This document shows positions 13,591-25,919 of a DNA stretch of 64,000 nt, one piece after another; within the stretch, counting starts at the first letter, position 1, and each line of letters starts with the position of its first letter. Under the pieces are notes generated by a model. It was given only the letters and a program-made list of their open reading frames with translations. It searched no databases and was not told the DNA's origin. A program made the translations under genes and the position numbers. This DNA is from Colius striatus (taxonomy: Eukaryota > Chordata > Aves > Coliiformes > Coliidae). Location: the NCBI RefSeq assembly GCF_028858725.1, contig NC_084763.1, positions 51,282,152-51,346,151 on the forward strand. Reading direction: 5' to 3'.

Positions 13591-16156
13591 TAATTGACAG
13601 GCATTCGGCAGAATTGTGTCCAGCTTCTGACACTTCACTGAATCTGATTTCTGTTGCTGTTTTTCTCCCTTTCAACTTTCTACAGATTAAAGTCTGATTT
13701 TAAAATCAGCTCTTCATTTTCATGTCACTCATTTATGAATTTGGGCAGGAGGAAGGCAGAAAAATACCTCTAACATCCCTTCATCAATTTGAACAAGAAG
13801 AAATGATTTTAAAATGTTTAAACAAAAGGATTGATTTTAAACTGTCCTGTAAAAAGGATTACAAAAATTAAAAAATAGTTATGCTAAAATGACTTTATGA
13901 TAATGGGTGATGGTGAAGAATTTGAGTGCATTACACAGACATCTGCTTTGCAGACCAAAAAAAAAATCACCAAGGTGGCCTCAATGACATTCCAGATGTT
14001 ACTGTTATGTGGCTTATTTCTTCTGTCTACTCTGTAATATCAGATCTACAAACCACTTCATGACCAACAACATCAATTGCAGCTGTCAGAAAAGGAAAAA
14101 ATGGAAAGGCAAAGGAAAGAAGGTGCGTACAGAAAGGAATTTAGGAACACAGGACTGGGCAATTTTTTCTGGGGAACTGGAGACAATCACACAATAAAAT
14201 TTTGTTCATAAGGTGATAAAAAAGCATCTTAAATTAAAGTGACAGGAAACTCATTGGGGGACAGTCAAGGGACATTGGAGGTTAAAGAGACCAATTTTTG
14301 TCTTTTTGGTCCTTACCCACGCAGCCACAGCAGCCATGAGGCACAATAATTCATCAGCTTCTCAGCTGCACAATTACTTTTAAGCCAATCTATTTCTCTG
14401 TAATTTGATTTATGAAGCACATCATGCAATTAATACAAGGAACAAAAACTCATCACTAAAGAAGACGATGCTTCTGCTGCCCTGGATCTGACCGAGCAGC
14501 CACCGCTGTGGGAGGTGGGTGACCCACTCTTCACCCCATAGGCTCAGCACAACGAGCTGAATGCTCACAGAAGGCGAATGTTATTTTGGATGGATTTAAA
14601 AAGAAACATAGTTTTTATTTCTTCATTTCCCCATCAGCTGTCAGCTGTGCCTTGCGGAAATGAGTAATGATTTGTGCTATCGGGCACTACAGAGATGTTA
14701 GTAGGTGGTGGAGTAGTTTCCATGCAGCTTTTACAGCGGCTCTATACAGCCTGGAGAAGTTCATTCTGTGCTCAGAATCTTCCGGAGCGGCTTCACCACT
14801 CTGCATTTCGAAAAGGGGCTGACTGTAGATAAGGCTTGATTTGTTTTACTGAAGTAATTGTAGTCAGGCAAAAGGAATACAGTGGAAAATGGTGTTTGTT
14901 ATATTCAGATGCCTTCAATAGGAAACAGATACACACTTACAACTATCTCTTTTCACAATAACATAAACGAATAAGAAAGCAAGAGCTTTACCATCAGTGA
15001 CCAAGGAGCACAAGGAACGGAGATGTTGGCAACTCAGGTGCTACACAGTTCTGGGAATCCTGACTTAAAAGCTCATTTTAACAGTTTAAAAATGTCACAT
15101 CTCTTTACTCTTGGTAAAAGAAGTGAAGATTGTTTTTCTGTTTTCAGTAATCATCAGTATGTCTTCAGCATCCAAGACAAATTCACAGAATCCAACATAT
15201 TGTTTTGATCACAGATAAAGTAAAATAATACAATTTGGAAGTCTATTTAAATATTGAAGCACCTGATCCTTTCCTAAAATCTCAGTTTCTGGATTTCTCA
15301 AGTGAGTGAAAGAGATTCTGTCACTAACTTGGGGAAGCAAATCCCTGTATTGCATAATGAATCTTTCCTATTTAAACCTATTTAAAAATCTCACAGGATC
15401 ACTTTATAAATCTAACTTCAATGGGCAAATCTGGCCATCTATTGAAGGCAAACAACTCATTTCCATTGGAGTACAATTATTCTAGAAAAATCTTTCATCA
15501 AAAAAAGTAATCTAGTGTGATAAATCATTTAGAACAATAAAATCACTTGCATGAACAAACACAGCTTCTGTCAGTAATTGTGCTTCCTTGCCCTAGGCAT
15601 TAGTTTGTTACATATGGGAAGTGATAATACTTGTGGTTACAGTTCCCAGTATCACATTTTCCTTTCCCAGTTCACACTTACTCATAGCTACGCTTATCCA
15701 GCAGCAGTTACATAAGATGCAATTCCAAACATTTATAATCCACCTCTTGTAAACAATAAACTACATCAAATTAGCCCCTGATGTGCTTTGTACTAGCAAA
15801 GCAATTTGCAGATTTGTCACGAAACATCAGTATTATGATTTGTCAGCAGCCAGGATGGCCATTTTGTCTGAGAATGTTACCTATGTCTGGTTACATGAAC
15901 TTGCAGTGCCTGTCTTGTAACTGCAAGACCCTCAGGCAAAACGACAACTTCAGTGTCATTTATTTTCCTCATTTCTGGGAGTGGGAGTCAATATCCATCT
16001 GATTCAACATCACAAGATGCCCCAGAAGCAACATCAGGGATGGTTGAGACCTGATTTCCATTGGCAGTGTCCATTGTACCTGCTCCTTGCAGCACTTTAG
16101 GGGACCCCAAGCCCTGCCATTGCCCTGACTAACCTGTTTCACTTGTTTAGCCATGT
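13591..16156. other. intergenic, no gene; possible conserved non-coding sequence
   Basis: No coding evidence. The part at about 14,320-14,830 has little repeat character and mixed composition with homeodomain-like TAAT cores. It looks like slowly evolving non-coding DNA, which only an alignment can confirm. Confidence 0.5.
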
Positions 16157-16627
16157 GTAGGGAGCTGCTGGATAAAGTTCAGCACAGGGCCACAAAGATG
16201 ATGAAGTGAGTGGGGCATCTCCCTTATGATGAAAGGCTGAGGGAGCTGGGGCTCTTTAGCTTGGAAAAGAGGAGACTGAGGGGTGATCTCATTAATGTTT
16301 ACAAATACATAAAGGGTGGATGTCAGGAGGATGGAGCCAGGCTGTTCTCCATGATGGCCAATGATAGGACAAGGGGCAATGGGTATAAGCTGGAACATAA
16401 GAGGTTCCAAAGAAACACAAGCAAGAATTTCTTCAGTGTCAGAGCGATGGAGCACTGGAACAAGCTGCCCAGATGAGTTGTGGAGTCTCTGTCTATGGAG
16501 ACATTCAAAACTCACCTGGATGAGTTCCTGTGTGACCTACTCTAGGAAGTCCTGCTCTGGCAGGGGGATTGGAGTAGATGATCTTTTGAGGTCCCTTCCA
16601 ATCCTTAAGATTCTGTGATTCTGTGAT
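16157..16627 (+). mobile_element. CR1 LINE 3' portion, different subfamily
   Basis: It encodes a CR1 ORF2 C-terminus ([35 protein letters not shown]) but with a distinct tail: GGGGGATTGGAGTAGATGATC and AAGATTCTGTGATTCTGTGA. The tail differences from the copies at 10.3, 32 and 51.7 kb mark another subfamily. Confidence 0.93.
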
Positions 16628-19600
16628 AAGCCCTCTCCACATGCCTGCCACATGAGGGCACAAAATGTTTCTTTCTGTAGTACATTTGAATTTCCTTTTA
16701 AGGCTCCTCCATGGGACAGGTTTCTTGCTCTTCTCAGTAGAATCCTGTCCCCATTTACTCTCCTAGTGATGTGCTTAATTACTACAAAGAAAATTCAATG
16801 CGTAGCTTAAAGGTAACAGCAGCAAATAATTTACTTCCTCATCAACATTTCACAATTATAACTTCCTTTGCACTGCCATTTCCACATCCTCGAAATGGTC
16901 ATTTTCATTTCACCACATTTCTTTAAAATGTGTAGGAAGTGGGAGAAGCCCTCAAATTGTACTGGCAGTCAACAAGAGATAGTAACAACTTAGAAGGTTT
17001 GCCTCTGCAGTCCTTGTGCCAGATTCAACCAGCAGGTTCTACCAACCTGATCGTTCTGAAAGTGTTTTTATGACCAACAATTGTTTGCAGCGAATAAAAA
17101 TTCATATTCTTTTGCATGGCCACTTTTGAGAGATAACAGAGTTATAACCACCATGTTAGGAAAAAAATCACCTGCTTAATGTCAAGGTAGTAGCGGAGCA
17201 CTCAGGAAAGCATCAGCAGTGTCAGCAGCAGATGCAGCCACTACTCTGTCCTATCAGCTGTGTTAAATGATAGGAACTAACACCAAAGGGCTAAGGTAAC
17301 AGTAGGATGGCACATGGAGCAGAAAGATTAGCAGGAAATGTACACATGCATTAGAAAAGATGTCATGGAAGTTTTGCTAACACAAAACAATTTTTTAAAA
17401 ACTAATCTATCTTAAAGCTTTTCTGTTGACTTGAAATAGAGCTCCAAAAAAATCCACAACCTACATTGGATTCCAGTGCAAGCACAAACTTAAACGTAAT
17501 GTCTTTTTCCAAACTAAAACGCAACTGGTTAGAATGGAAATACAAACAATTACTTAGTTCAAGTCTGATCTTACAGAGTCAGCAAAAACAGGCAAAGATC
17601 AGGACTTTAACTTTGGGGTGGGGGGGAAAGCAAGTACGATATGTATGTCTCATAAAATTTAGTGCACTTGTATCAGTTAAGTAAGTGTATTACATGCTTG
17701 TGTTTCAGGAAAAAGAACAACAAGGTTTTGAATTTAGCACGCAAAGATTACAAGAAACTGAAAAAGATCCAAAGGCTGAATGAATGCAGGGCTGCCTGGG
17801 GGCTCATTATCAACCTGGATGATAGGCCTTCGACAATATGTTGCTTGGTCATTTTATCATTGAGCAGTGAAAAATGCTCCCCTGTACAGGACTTGTCATT
17901 TCTACTGCTTTTTCCTAAGACTACTGTTACCTGCTCTTCTTTATCCCAAAACTCATTACTAGCCCAATCTGCTGCATCATATTTAAAACCTCCAACACTT
18001 GGGTTTTGCACATGAGACCATGGTATTACGTGTGCTCTTGACTTCAATATGAGAGAATTGAATTCATTTTAGATTTTTATATTAAAGCAAAACTGATTCA
18101 AGGTTTACACTTGAAAAGTCTCCAGCAGCATATAATGCCACAAATTAATGTTGTGTTTCACTGACCTGGAACCACCACACAATTCTGAGAATTCCACATC
18201 GCATTGACTATTAACATAACTATCATTAAGGTTTTTTACTTAAATTTATGCTAATTGCATTTTGTAAAGATAAAATTGTAGAAAGTTCATGTAAGTTCAT
18301 TAGAAATGCTTATGATAGTCTTCTATTTAGAGCCCTTCTGCTACAAACTGCAAGAAATTACCATGTCTAGCAAACTTCTGTTAGGAATGCCATCTTGTGG
18401 TTAAAACCTGCATAGAACAACAATGCAAAGCAGTTTAAACTGAATTTTTACTTGCAGAATACTGGATTTGCAGAAACGAGCTATTCATGTACAACCTTTC
18501 AGAACTGTATTCTTTTACTAGCCATTCTGGATGAAAGCGACGGTGAATACAGCTTTCCCGTTCTCATTTGCATACCATGCTAATTAATTATGCAGGGAGC
18601 ACTATTTTCATCAGGAGATGGGATGTATGTATTAGCATTTTGAACACAATCAGATTGCCACATGTACTTAGTAAAAAAGCCCACTAAATGTCCACTTTAT
18701 TAAGATATGATTTAGTGAATTAGTCTAAAACGACCAGAAAACAGATTTTTCTCAAAATATGTTTCCATGAGCACACTTTACTTTCTCTAAACTTTATGGA
18801 GCATCTTGAGTCGGTATATAAAAAGTCGAGTTTACCTATAAAAAGGAAACATTGGATTGTTCAATTTGTTTTACTTAGATCTTCTTATGAGCTGAAAATG
18901 AGTTTAAAATGGCCATTGGATTGCGACTTGCTTCTAAAAGCAGAGAGAAATGCCAGGTAAAGAAGAATGGAAAGAAAAGTATCTAAGAGACTTTAAAAGA
19001 TCTCTAAAAAATCTGAGAAAATAAATAACAAGTAGCGACTTTCAATACAGCTAACATTTGCACAGGCACTTTCCTCCTGTATATGTTCACCTCATTTTCC
19101 TAATGAAAGTACATATGACCCAAACCACCACAAACACATACTGCATAATGAAATTTAAAACTAATGAGCCACATCCTAATAGTCATGAGTCAAGCCAGGG
19201 TGTCCATGAGTAGTCCATTTGCAATTCTCTAGAGACAGAAAGAACAAGACTAAATATATCCAAGAGTGTACTTAATGTGCACCTTGTTCTGTGCACTGAT
19301 AACACTACAGCAGAGGTGAGTTCACAATCTCTTACACTCAACCTCTGTGAAATACTGTTCATATCTCTGCACACAAGTTACTCCTGGTGCAGCCAAATGG
19401 TACAGCAAGATGATTCAGTTTGACCTCTTGCACAGCACAGGTCTGACCCATCTGAATTAGTCCTTGTATCAAATCACATCTTTTCAGGAAATCATGTAAC
19501 ACATTCAGACTAGAGAAACCTTTAAATTTTGTTACTTGCCTCTCCGTCTTCTTGTAATGTATCCAACTGCTACTTAGAATCACTGGATCAGTCTCTGGTA

Positions 19601-19689
19601 GATGAAACAGATCTCAATATTCTTATTAAATTTTTGCTCCAAAGATGGTTCTTCCAGACTGTTACAGGTTTGTGTGGAGCCACTTTTGC
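16628..19689. other. intergenic, no gene recognised
   Basis: AT-rich with no coding evidence. It contains a CTCF-like 13-mer at 18,388-18,400 and an octamer/TAATTA cluster at about 18,565-18,600. Confidence 0.6.
18388..18400 (-). promoter_or_regulatory. CTCF-like motif
   Basis: TGCCATCTTGTGG matches the reverse-complement CTCF core YGCCMYCTRSTGG at 12 of 13 positions. It is a single motif without supporting data, so occupancy is unknown. Confidence 0.3.
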
Positions 19690-20520
19690 GCTTGGTAACA
19701 GGGGGAGTGCCCCCATTAACAGTTCTCAAAACCTCCCCTCGGCTCTGAGGTGGGCCCACCTTCAGCCCGGCCGGGCTGCTCTGGTGTCTCTGCCATCACT
19801 GTTTAAAAAGGGAAATCTGCAGCAGGAGGTGGAGGAGTGGTATAAGATGGAGGTGACCACACGGACCACACAATCAGAGAAGGAGAAAGAAAGGAGAAGC
19901 GCCAGACTGGAGATCCCTCTGCAACAGAACACAAGCTGTGCCCCTGCAATCCATCGAGGGCAATAGCAGGACAGAGAGCCACCAGCAGCTCTGGGTGAGT
20001 GCGCCCAGATGGGCAGAGCCTGTGTAAGGAGGCAGCCATGGCACAGGCCGTGCTGGAGTGGGCCCGAGACTCACACCGGAGGGGAGAGGGGCTGCAGCCC
20101 TCAGGATGAACGCAGGTCGGAGCAGCCTATGCAGGGCTGCCCAGCATGGGAGGGACCCTGACCTGGAGCAGGGAGGAGCAGCGAGGAGTCCACCTGCCTT
20201 GAGGAGAGATAAATGGCAGGAGCCACCGGGAAAGGACTGACTGAAATCTCCATTCCCTGCCCCTGAGCTGTTCAGGGTGGGAGGAGGTAAAGACATTGGG
20301 ATCAGCTGCCTGAGGGTGGGAAGAAGGCCAGAGCGGGGCGGAGGGGAAGGTGGTTTTAGAGGACTGGTTGTGTTCTTCATAATCGTACCACTCTGTATTG
20401 TTTTCTGTTATGGTTTCAGCTGTTGGTGGATTAAATAAATTTGTTTTCTTCCTCAGATTGAGAAGTCTTGTCTGTTTTGCCTGGGATCATATATGGCAAT
20501 TGAGCCCTCCCTGTCCTTAC
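19690..20520 (+). mobile_element. ERVL-type solo LTR (avian endogenous retrovirus)
   Basis: A G-rich block with repeated GGAGCAG and GAGGGGAAGG-type units leads to a TTAAATAAATTTG polyadenylation region (AATAAA at 20,434-20,439). Then come GTCTTGTCTGTTTTGCC and CCCTCCCTGTCCTTA, a known avian ERVL LTR signature. No flanking retroviral genes are seen, so it looks like a solo or truncated LTR. The 5' boundary is approximate; the 3' end seems cut short after CCTTAC. Confidence 0.72.
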
Positions 20521-23500
20521 AGCATTCTAAAGGCCCTTGGTACCTATGGCTGATTGTGGTCCTTTGTTCCTAGATGGGCCTAAACCATGACATAGACTAA
20601 CTTCCTTTTCACTAGATTCTAGTTATTGAGACTCTCATACTAGTGCTTCTTTTTAATATCATGATTTTTTTCTGTCTAATTGTCCACAATTACTGTAAAT
20701 TGTGACTCTTGGAGTTGGTCATAGCATTCTTCCAAAAGTCAAACACAAATAGCAATATTATTTCCCTTTCTAAACTCGAGTCATAATTTATAATATTTAT
20801 AATTTAACAATTTTATTGTACATAAGCAAGTAAATCAGGTGTTTTCTTAATTCTGCAGAATAACTTTCCTATGAAGCATTTTATTTCCTGTGCTGTCAAG
20901 AAAGTAGACAGAGTCCACCTTGAATAACTACCAGGGAATAAAGTCTTCTCAAACATAAGGCAAAACCAGCTAAGCTCCATGCCACGAGACCTTCAAAAGT
21001 TTTACCTAAGGTGGAGAGAAAGACCAAGATTCATGTATTTTAGATTGCAGTATTCTGAGAAATTGCTGAAGCAACAGCTTCCCTGTTCTGGTAAGTGTGT
21101 TGAGCACATTTATGTCTACTGTGGAAACACAGTAACATGTACATCCTCCTCAAGCTGCTAATATATGTTCAGGATGAACTGCTTGTTGATGTTAATTCAC
21201 TGAAATTAACTACTCATTTCATCCTGCTGTTTCAACCACTCCAGCAATTTTTAAGCCAGTTATCCTTAAATCATACTCCAAGTGAACCAAAGCTGCTTTG
21301 CACCCAGTAAGTCAACCAGCTCATCCCTCCGCTAAACTAGGCATGAATAGGAACGACTAAACTGTTGGAGATGTCCTTTTCCATATTCATTCCTCAGAAC
21401 AGATTTTCCACAAAGCACCAGGCAAGTCTGTGGTGCAACACAGTGTTTAGACATTTCCTATTTTTGATGTGGGTTTATTTCAAACATACTTTTCTTCCAG
21501 GATGATGCAAATTACCTCATAACATCTGTCAGTCTCAGCAAAGTGAATTACTAGATCATTGCCTATACACCTAAATTTCAAGTAAACACACATCTTTCAA
21601 GAGTTAAGAATATCAAATTCTGAAACCACTTCTTCTAATGGACTTTCTTTATATCACATTTACAAACATATTTGCAAAGAAAGTGCTACAGAGTGGATCC
21701 CACAGTATTTATTTAGAAAAACTATAGTGGATACAAATGAGTAAACAAATATTTCAGGCATGCCAAACAATATACTCCATGGCAATGTGTGTGCTTGATG
21801 TCTCGGAAGAGTAAAGCTGACCTCCTGAAAAACAAGAATCTTCCCTTTAGAGTTCTGTCTGCTAAAATACTTCATCACCTCAAGAACATAAATAGCAATT
21901 ATTTTTAAATAGTGAGATACTAAAAAATTGTGTTCTGAAGTCATCCCTATCTGCTGTATTCACCCCTTGCCTCAAATCGTGCTGTTACCCTGAGAAGCAA
22001 GACTGTGACTAAAGGCAAGTAATGAGTAGCAAATGGGGAAGCAAACCAAAGTATTTTCTATATAAATGTTCCAATCATAAAAAGTGTAAATATAGACATT
22101 ACATCTGTCCTGAAGGGTTTTCATGTAGTATCAGTGTTCAGCAAAGATTTATCTGTGAATAATAGCCTAACTAAAGCTATGCTACTACTACAGGTCAAAT
22201 CTAGTGGAAATATGTATATATACATGTCTACTCTCTTTGTACACACCATTTATGTTGATTTCGACTTCAACATCCTGTCCTTAGAGAAACAGGAGCAAAC
22301 TCTGTATACACCAAGCTTAAATGGCTTAAAGAATCCTGCTAACCGTCACAAGGTAGATTTCCTTTTGTCTATCACTAACACACCATTTTTGCCTTAAGAA
22401 GCTCATAGAAAATATTGCTTGACAACATTCAGTGTGCACAATGACTGCAAAACACAAAAAAACCCCAGCACTCTTTATCATTAATGCCCTTTGAGTCTTT
22501 CATAATACTGTCAGTGGGGAAAAAATACAGCAATTGCAGCATATTGTTTATTGAACCACAACCGTCAGTATTTTGCTGACTGACATTCAGAAAAGCTGGG
22601 CTAGGAAGGCAGAATAATCACTCATCCAACCGTTCTATGCCCCCACAGCCATCTATATTGAGTACATTAGCTATTTTTTCTCTTCCATTCCTCTGGGCCC
22701 AGCAGGACAAGGCAAGGCAGAAGACTGTACACCACAGTTACCACAACACAACATCAGCACCCAATCATAAATACTGTGTACATCCAGGATCACGATGCTA
22801 CTGCAGCGTTTTATCGTGACCATTAGTAGAAGCCACAAGCAGATGTGCTTCAAAAAAATTGATCACTGAAGTTATAAGAAAGTCCAAACCCAAATTATTT
22901 TCAAAAACAATACTGTATTGTAAAAGTCTTCAGATGTTCTGAGAAACGTATTAATACTATATGTGCTCTTTAACCACTGCCTTCGTACACCTTAAGTCCA
23001 CATTCAAAGACCATAAGTAAGTACAACTACTCATTTTGTTACTTACTTATTTCACATCAATTGGTTCATGTAATATGAAAACAGCAACTAGAAATTTTAC
23101 TAACACTTTCTCCTTCAAACTAAGCTTGAGTTACTGCCATGAACTTCAAAATATTGACTGAGTCATGCCAAAATAAATCTTCTGCTAGTGTAGTTCTGCC
23201 TTTTTCTCTAATAATGAGCTACCTCAAGGTAGGACATAGGCTTCTAGCCTAACCTTGATTAAAATCTCATCTTTTCCCCTTTAGGTAGTATGAAAACCAG
23301 CTCTTCTTTGTACATATTTCTAAAAAAAATATTGTTAACAGCATGTGACTAATTGCCCTATGAAGTCAAATGACCATAAGCCTCACAGAATCAGGTACTG
23401 CAGGATTTTGACAGAGTCCTTATGCTGAAAACAATTCCTTTTTGACTAATTTAATCCAAAAAGTTGGGTTTGTTCAGGGTTTTGGTTTCTGTTTTGGTTT

Positions 23501-23747
23501 AAGATTTCAAATTCTGGTTTTGTACTGAGCTTGTCCAGAGAATTCTTTTTTTTCCACTTGGAACTACTGTGAAAATCAGACTGAAACATAGAACTACAAG
23601 GTGGACATGCACTTGCAGGTCACACAAGCAATGCTGCTTTTTTGGCAAAATACTTTTATGAAACTTCTTCTTACAGAACTTGGATTTTTTATTACCTATT
23701 TATGGTCTTACTCATGTTGTGTCTGAAAAAAATATGAAACTTCCTCT
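20521..23747. other. intergenic, no gene recognised
   Basis: AT-rich sequence without homology to known families, without repeats I recognise and without long frames. Confidence 0.6.
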
Positions 23748-24137
23748 GCCCTACGAGAATGAATGAGTTGGGTCTTTTCACCCTGGAAGAGGCTCAGAGG
23801 GCAGCTATCAGTTTTCCAGTACTTAAATGGTAGCTAGAAATAGGACAGAGGTTCTCTATTCATAAGCAGCCACATAGAGATGACAAGCGAAATGGGTACA
23901 AGTTGCACAAGGAGAACTTTCATCTTGATATAAAAAAGAAGTTTTTCACAGTGAGAACACTCAGTCACTGGAACAACCTCCAAAGGGATGTGCCAGTGTC
24001 CTCATTGCTTGAAGTTTTTTAAGATATGACTGGGCAGGGTGCTAGATAATCTCATCTAGGGTCCCTTTCCCAAGAATGGTTGAACCAGATGATGTTTTGA
24101 TGTCCCTCCCAAACTGGGCTGTTCTATGATTCTGTGA
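23748..24137 (+). mobile_element. old CR1 LINE 3' portion
   Basis: A diverged CR1: GAGTTGGGTCTTTTCACCCTGG, then AAGTTTTTCACAGTGAGAAC, CTGGAACAACCTCC, GGTTGAACCAGATGATG and GGCTGTTCTATGATTCTGTGA. Many mismatches indicate an old subfamily. Confidence 0.88.
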
Positions 24138-25919
24138 AAAGAAAAAGATATTTTCCAAAGTTACTGCAGTAATAAGCAAGCAAGGATGGCGCAGAGAAAA
24201 GAACTAGAAAAGTTCTAAAAAGGCATCCAAGAATGGCAGAAACTAGAAAGCTATTGTGTCACACCTTTGTTACCAACTACATTTAATTTTATTGTATATT
24301 TGCTGTGACAAATGTCCATTATGTTTGGGTCTTTCACCTTACTCCGGAAGAGATGACAGTTCTTTAAAATAGTTTGCTAGATGGTGTCTTCACCTCTAAC
24401 GTGGCAACAAGTACAATCAGACACACAGGAGGAAGCTGGCTGTTATGGCAACAGTTCAGAGCCTCAAATAAATCCTGGCATCTAGGTGTTGCCCCTGGAA
24501 GAGGCAAAGAATGTGACAAATTACCACCTCTCTTGACAGTACTTTCCCTATTTAAATACTGGTGGGAAACACAACCCCCTGTAGTTATAAGTCCTCACAT
24601 TTGATGACTTAGATCTTTATCTGTAACTGCATGTCATTCAAAACTTGCCAATACATCATTTTACAACTTCTCTTAGTGTGGAATGTCACTACATTTTACA
24701 TTCAGAATAAGTTTGTCCATAAAACACACAATTTCCTAGGACGACCTGCTCTATTTTTTTCTGATGCAAAATCCCCAATAAAGAGCTCATCATTAGCAAA
24801 ACCAGATTGTTAAAGCAGATCTATTTTAGGTTGCACAATTAATACCTCTGATGCTATCACACTTTCCAGATACTGGAATTCATCCTTCACTTTCCTTGAT
24901 GAGATGCCAAGTATTTTGGGAAGCTTCTTTATTATACTAATTCATGCAAAGCATGAACAGAATAGAAAGTCAAGGAAATTAATTTAAGAAAAACATTAAA
25001 CCAGAAGTAATTAGAACAAAAAAGCTACATGACCTCAAAGACAAAACATTCTAAAAACTCGGAATACAAGAAATAAATGTAAACAAACAATATTCTGGTC
25101 CTTACTTAAGGAGATGGCTGCTGCCACTACTAGAAAATTCTTTTATGGCATCAAAAATGGATTCTAAAGCTGAAAGTTCAAATAGAAAAGAACTAAGAAA
25201 GAGATCACAACACATTGCAAGAAAGTCACATCTCAAAAAATATTAAAAATACTGAATGAAGGATTCTGTTTTACACAGGAAAATAGGAGGGAAAAAAGTG
25301 TGAAAAACAACATGATCCATTTTTTTTTTTTACATAAACACCAGTCTCACAATACATAAAAAACATCATACAAGACAGAATGCCACCAAACTGAGTGGTT
25401 CAAGGATTAACAATGCAAGTGTACTTCAATGTTTGTAGTGAAATCAACCCTCATTAGTAACAGAACATCATTACAATATGCTATTATGTTCTGGTGTCCT
25501 GAGTGAAGTGACTTAACGTTTAATTAATTACCCACTGAACAAATGATCACATTGTTCTTGCAACAGAACAAGAGCTATTAGTTTCAGAAAGATCAGACTT
25601 CCACTTTCCACGACGTACAGTTCGGGCTCCTGAAGGGGATTGCAGTGCCAAGGAAAGCCAGCAGTACTGGCATCTCAACTATGTATGACCTACAAGAAAG
25701 TATTCTAGTCTTTTGTACTCTCAATTCCCAACCTTTCACCACTGCTAGAGATCTGACACGCACTACTTACAAGTACTGCTGAAAACCTGACAACTGGGTA
25801 TAAAACTGCAAACCTTACGTTGTGGACTGGACACAGGCCAGATGAATCACGACTTTATTAAAACATGCAGCTTGTTACAAAGGTATCTCATTTGACACAC
25901 TGGACATCTGATCATTTGC
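24138..25919. other. THNSL1 3' flank, no separate gene
   Basis: AT-rich. It probably includes the THNSL1 3' UTR on the minus strand immediately left of 25,920. No other coding evidence. Confidence 0.6.
25854..25859 (-). terminator. candidate THNSL1 polyadenylation signal
   Basis: AATAAA on the minus strand, about 60 bp past the THNSL1 stop codon. It is the nearest canonical hexamer. Use of this site, rather than one further downstream giving a longer 3' UTR, is inference. Confidence 0.4.

Noticed and set aside
1-25900. First exon of GPR158, expected on the minus strand by human synteny
   Set aside because: No CpG island with a long signal-peptide-containing frame is present in this flank; it must lie further left.
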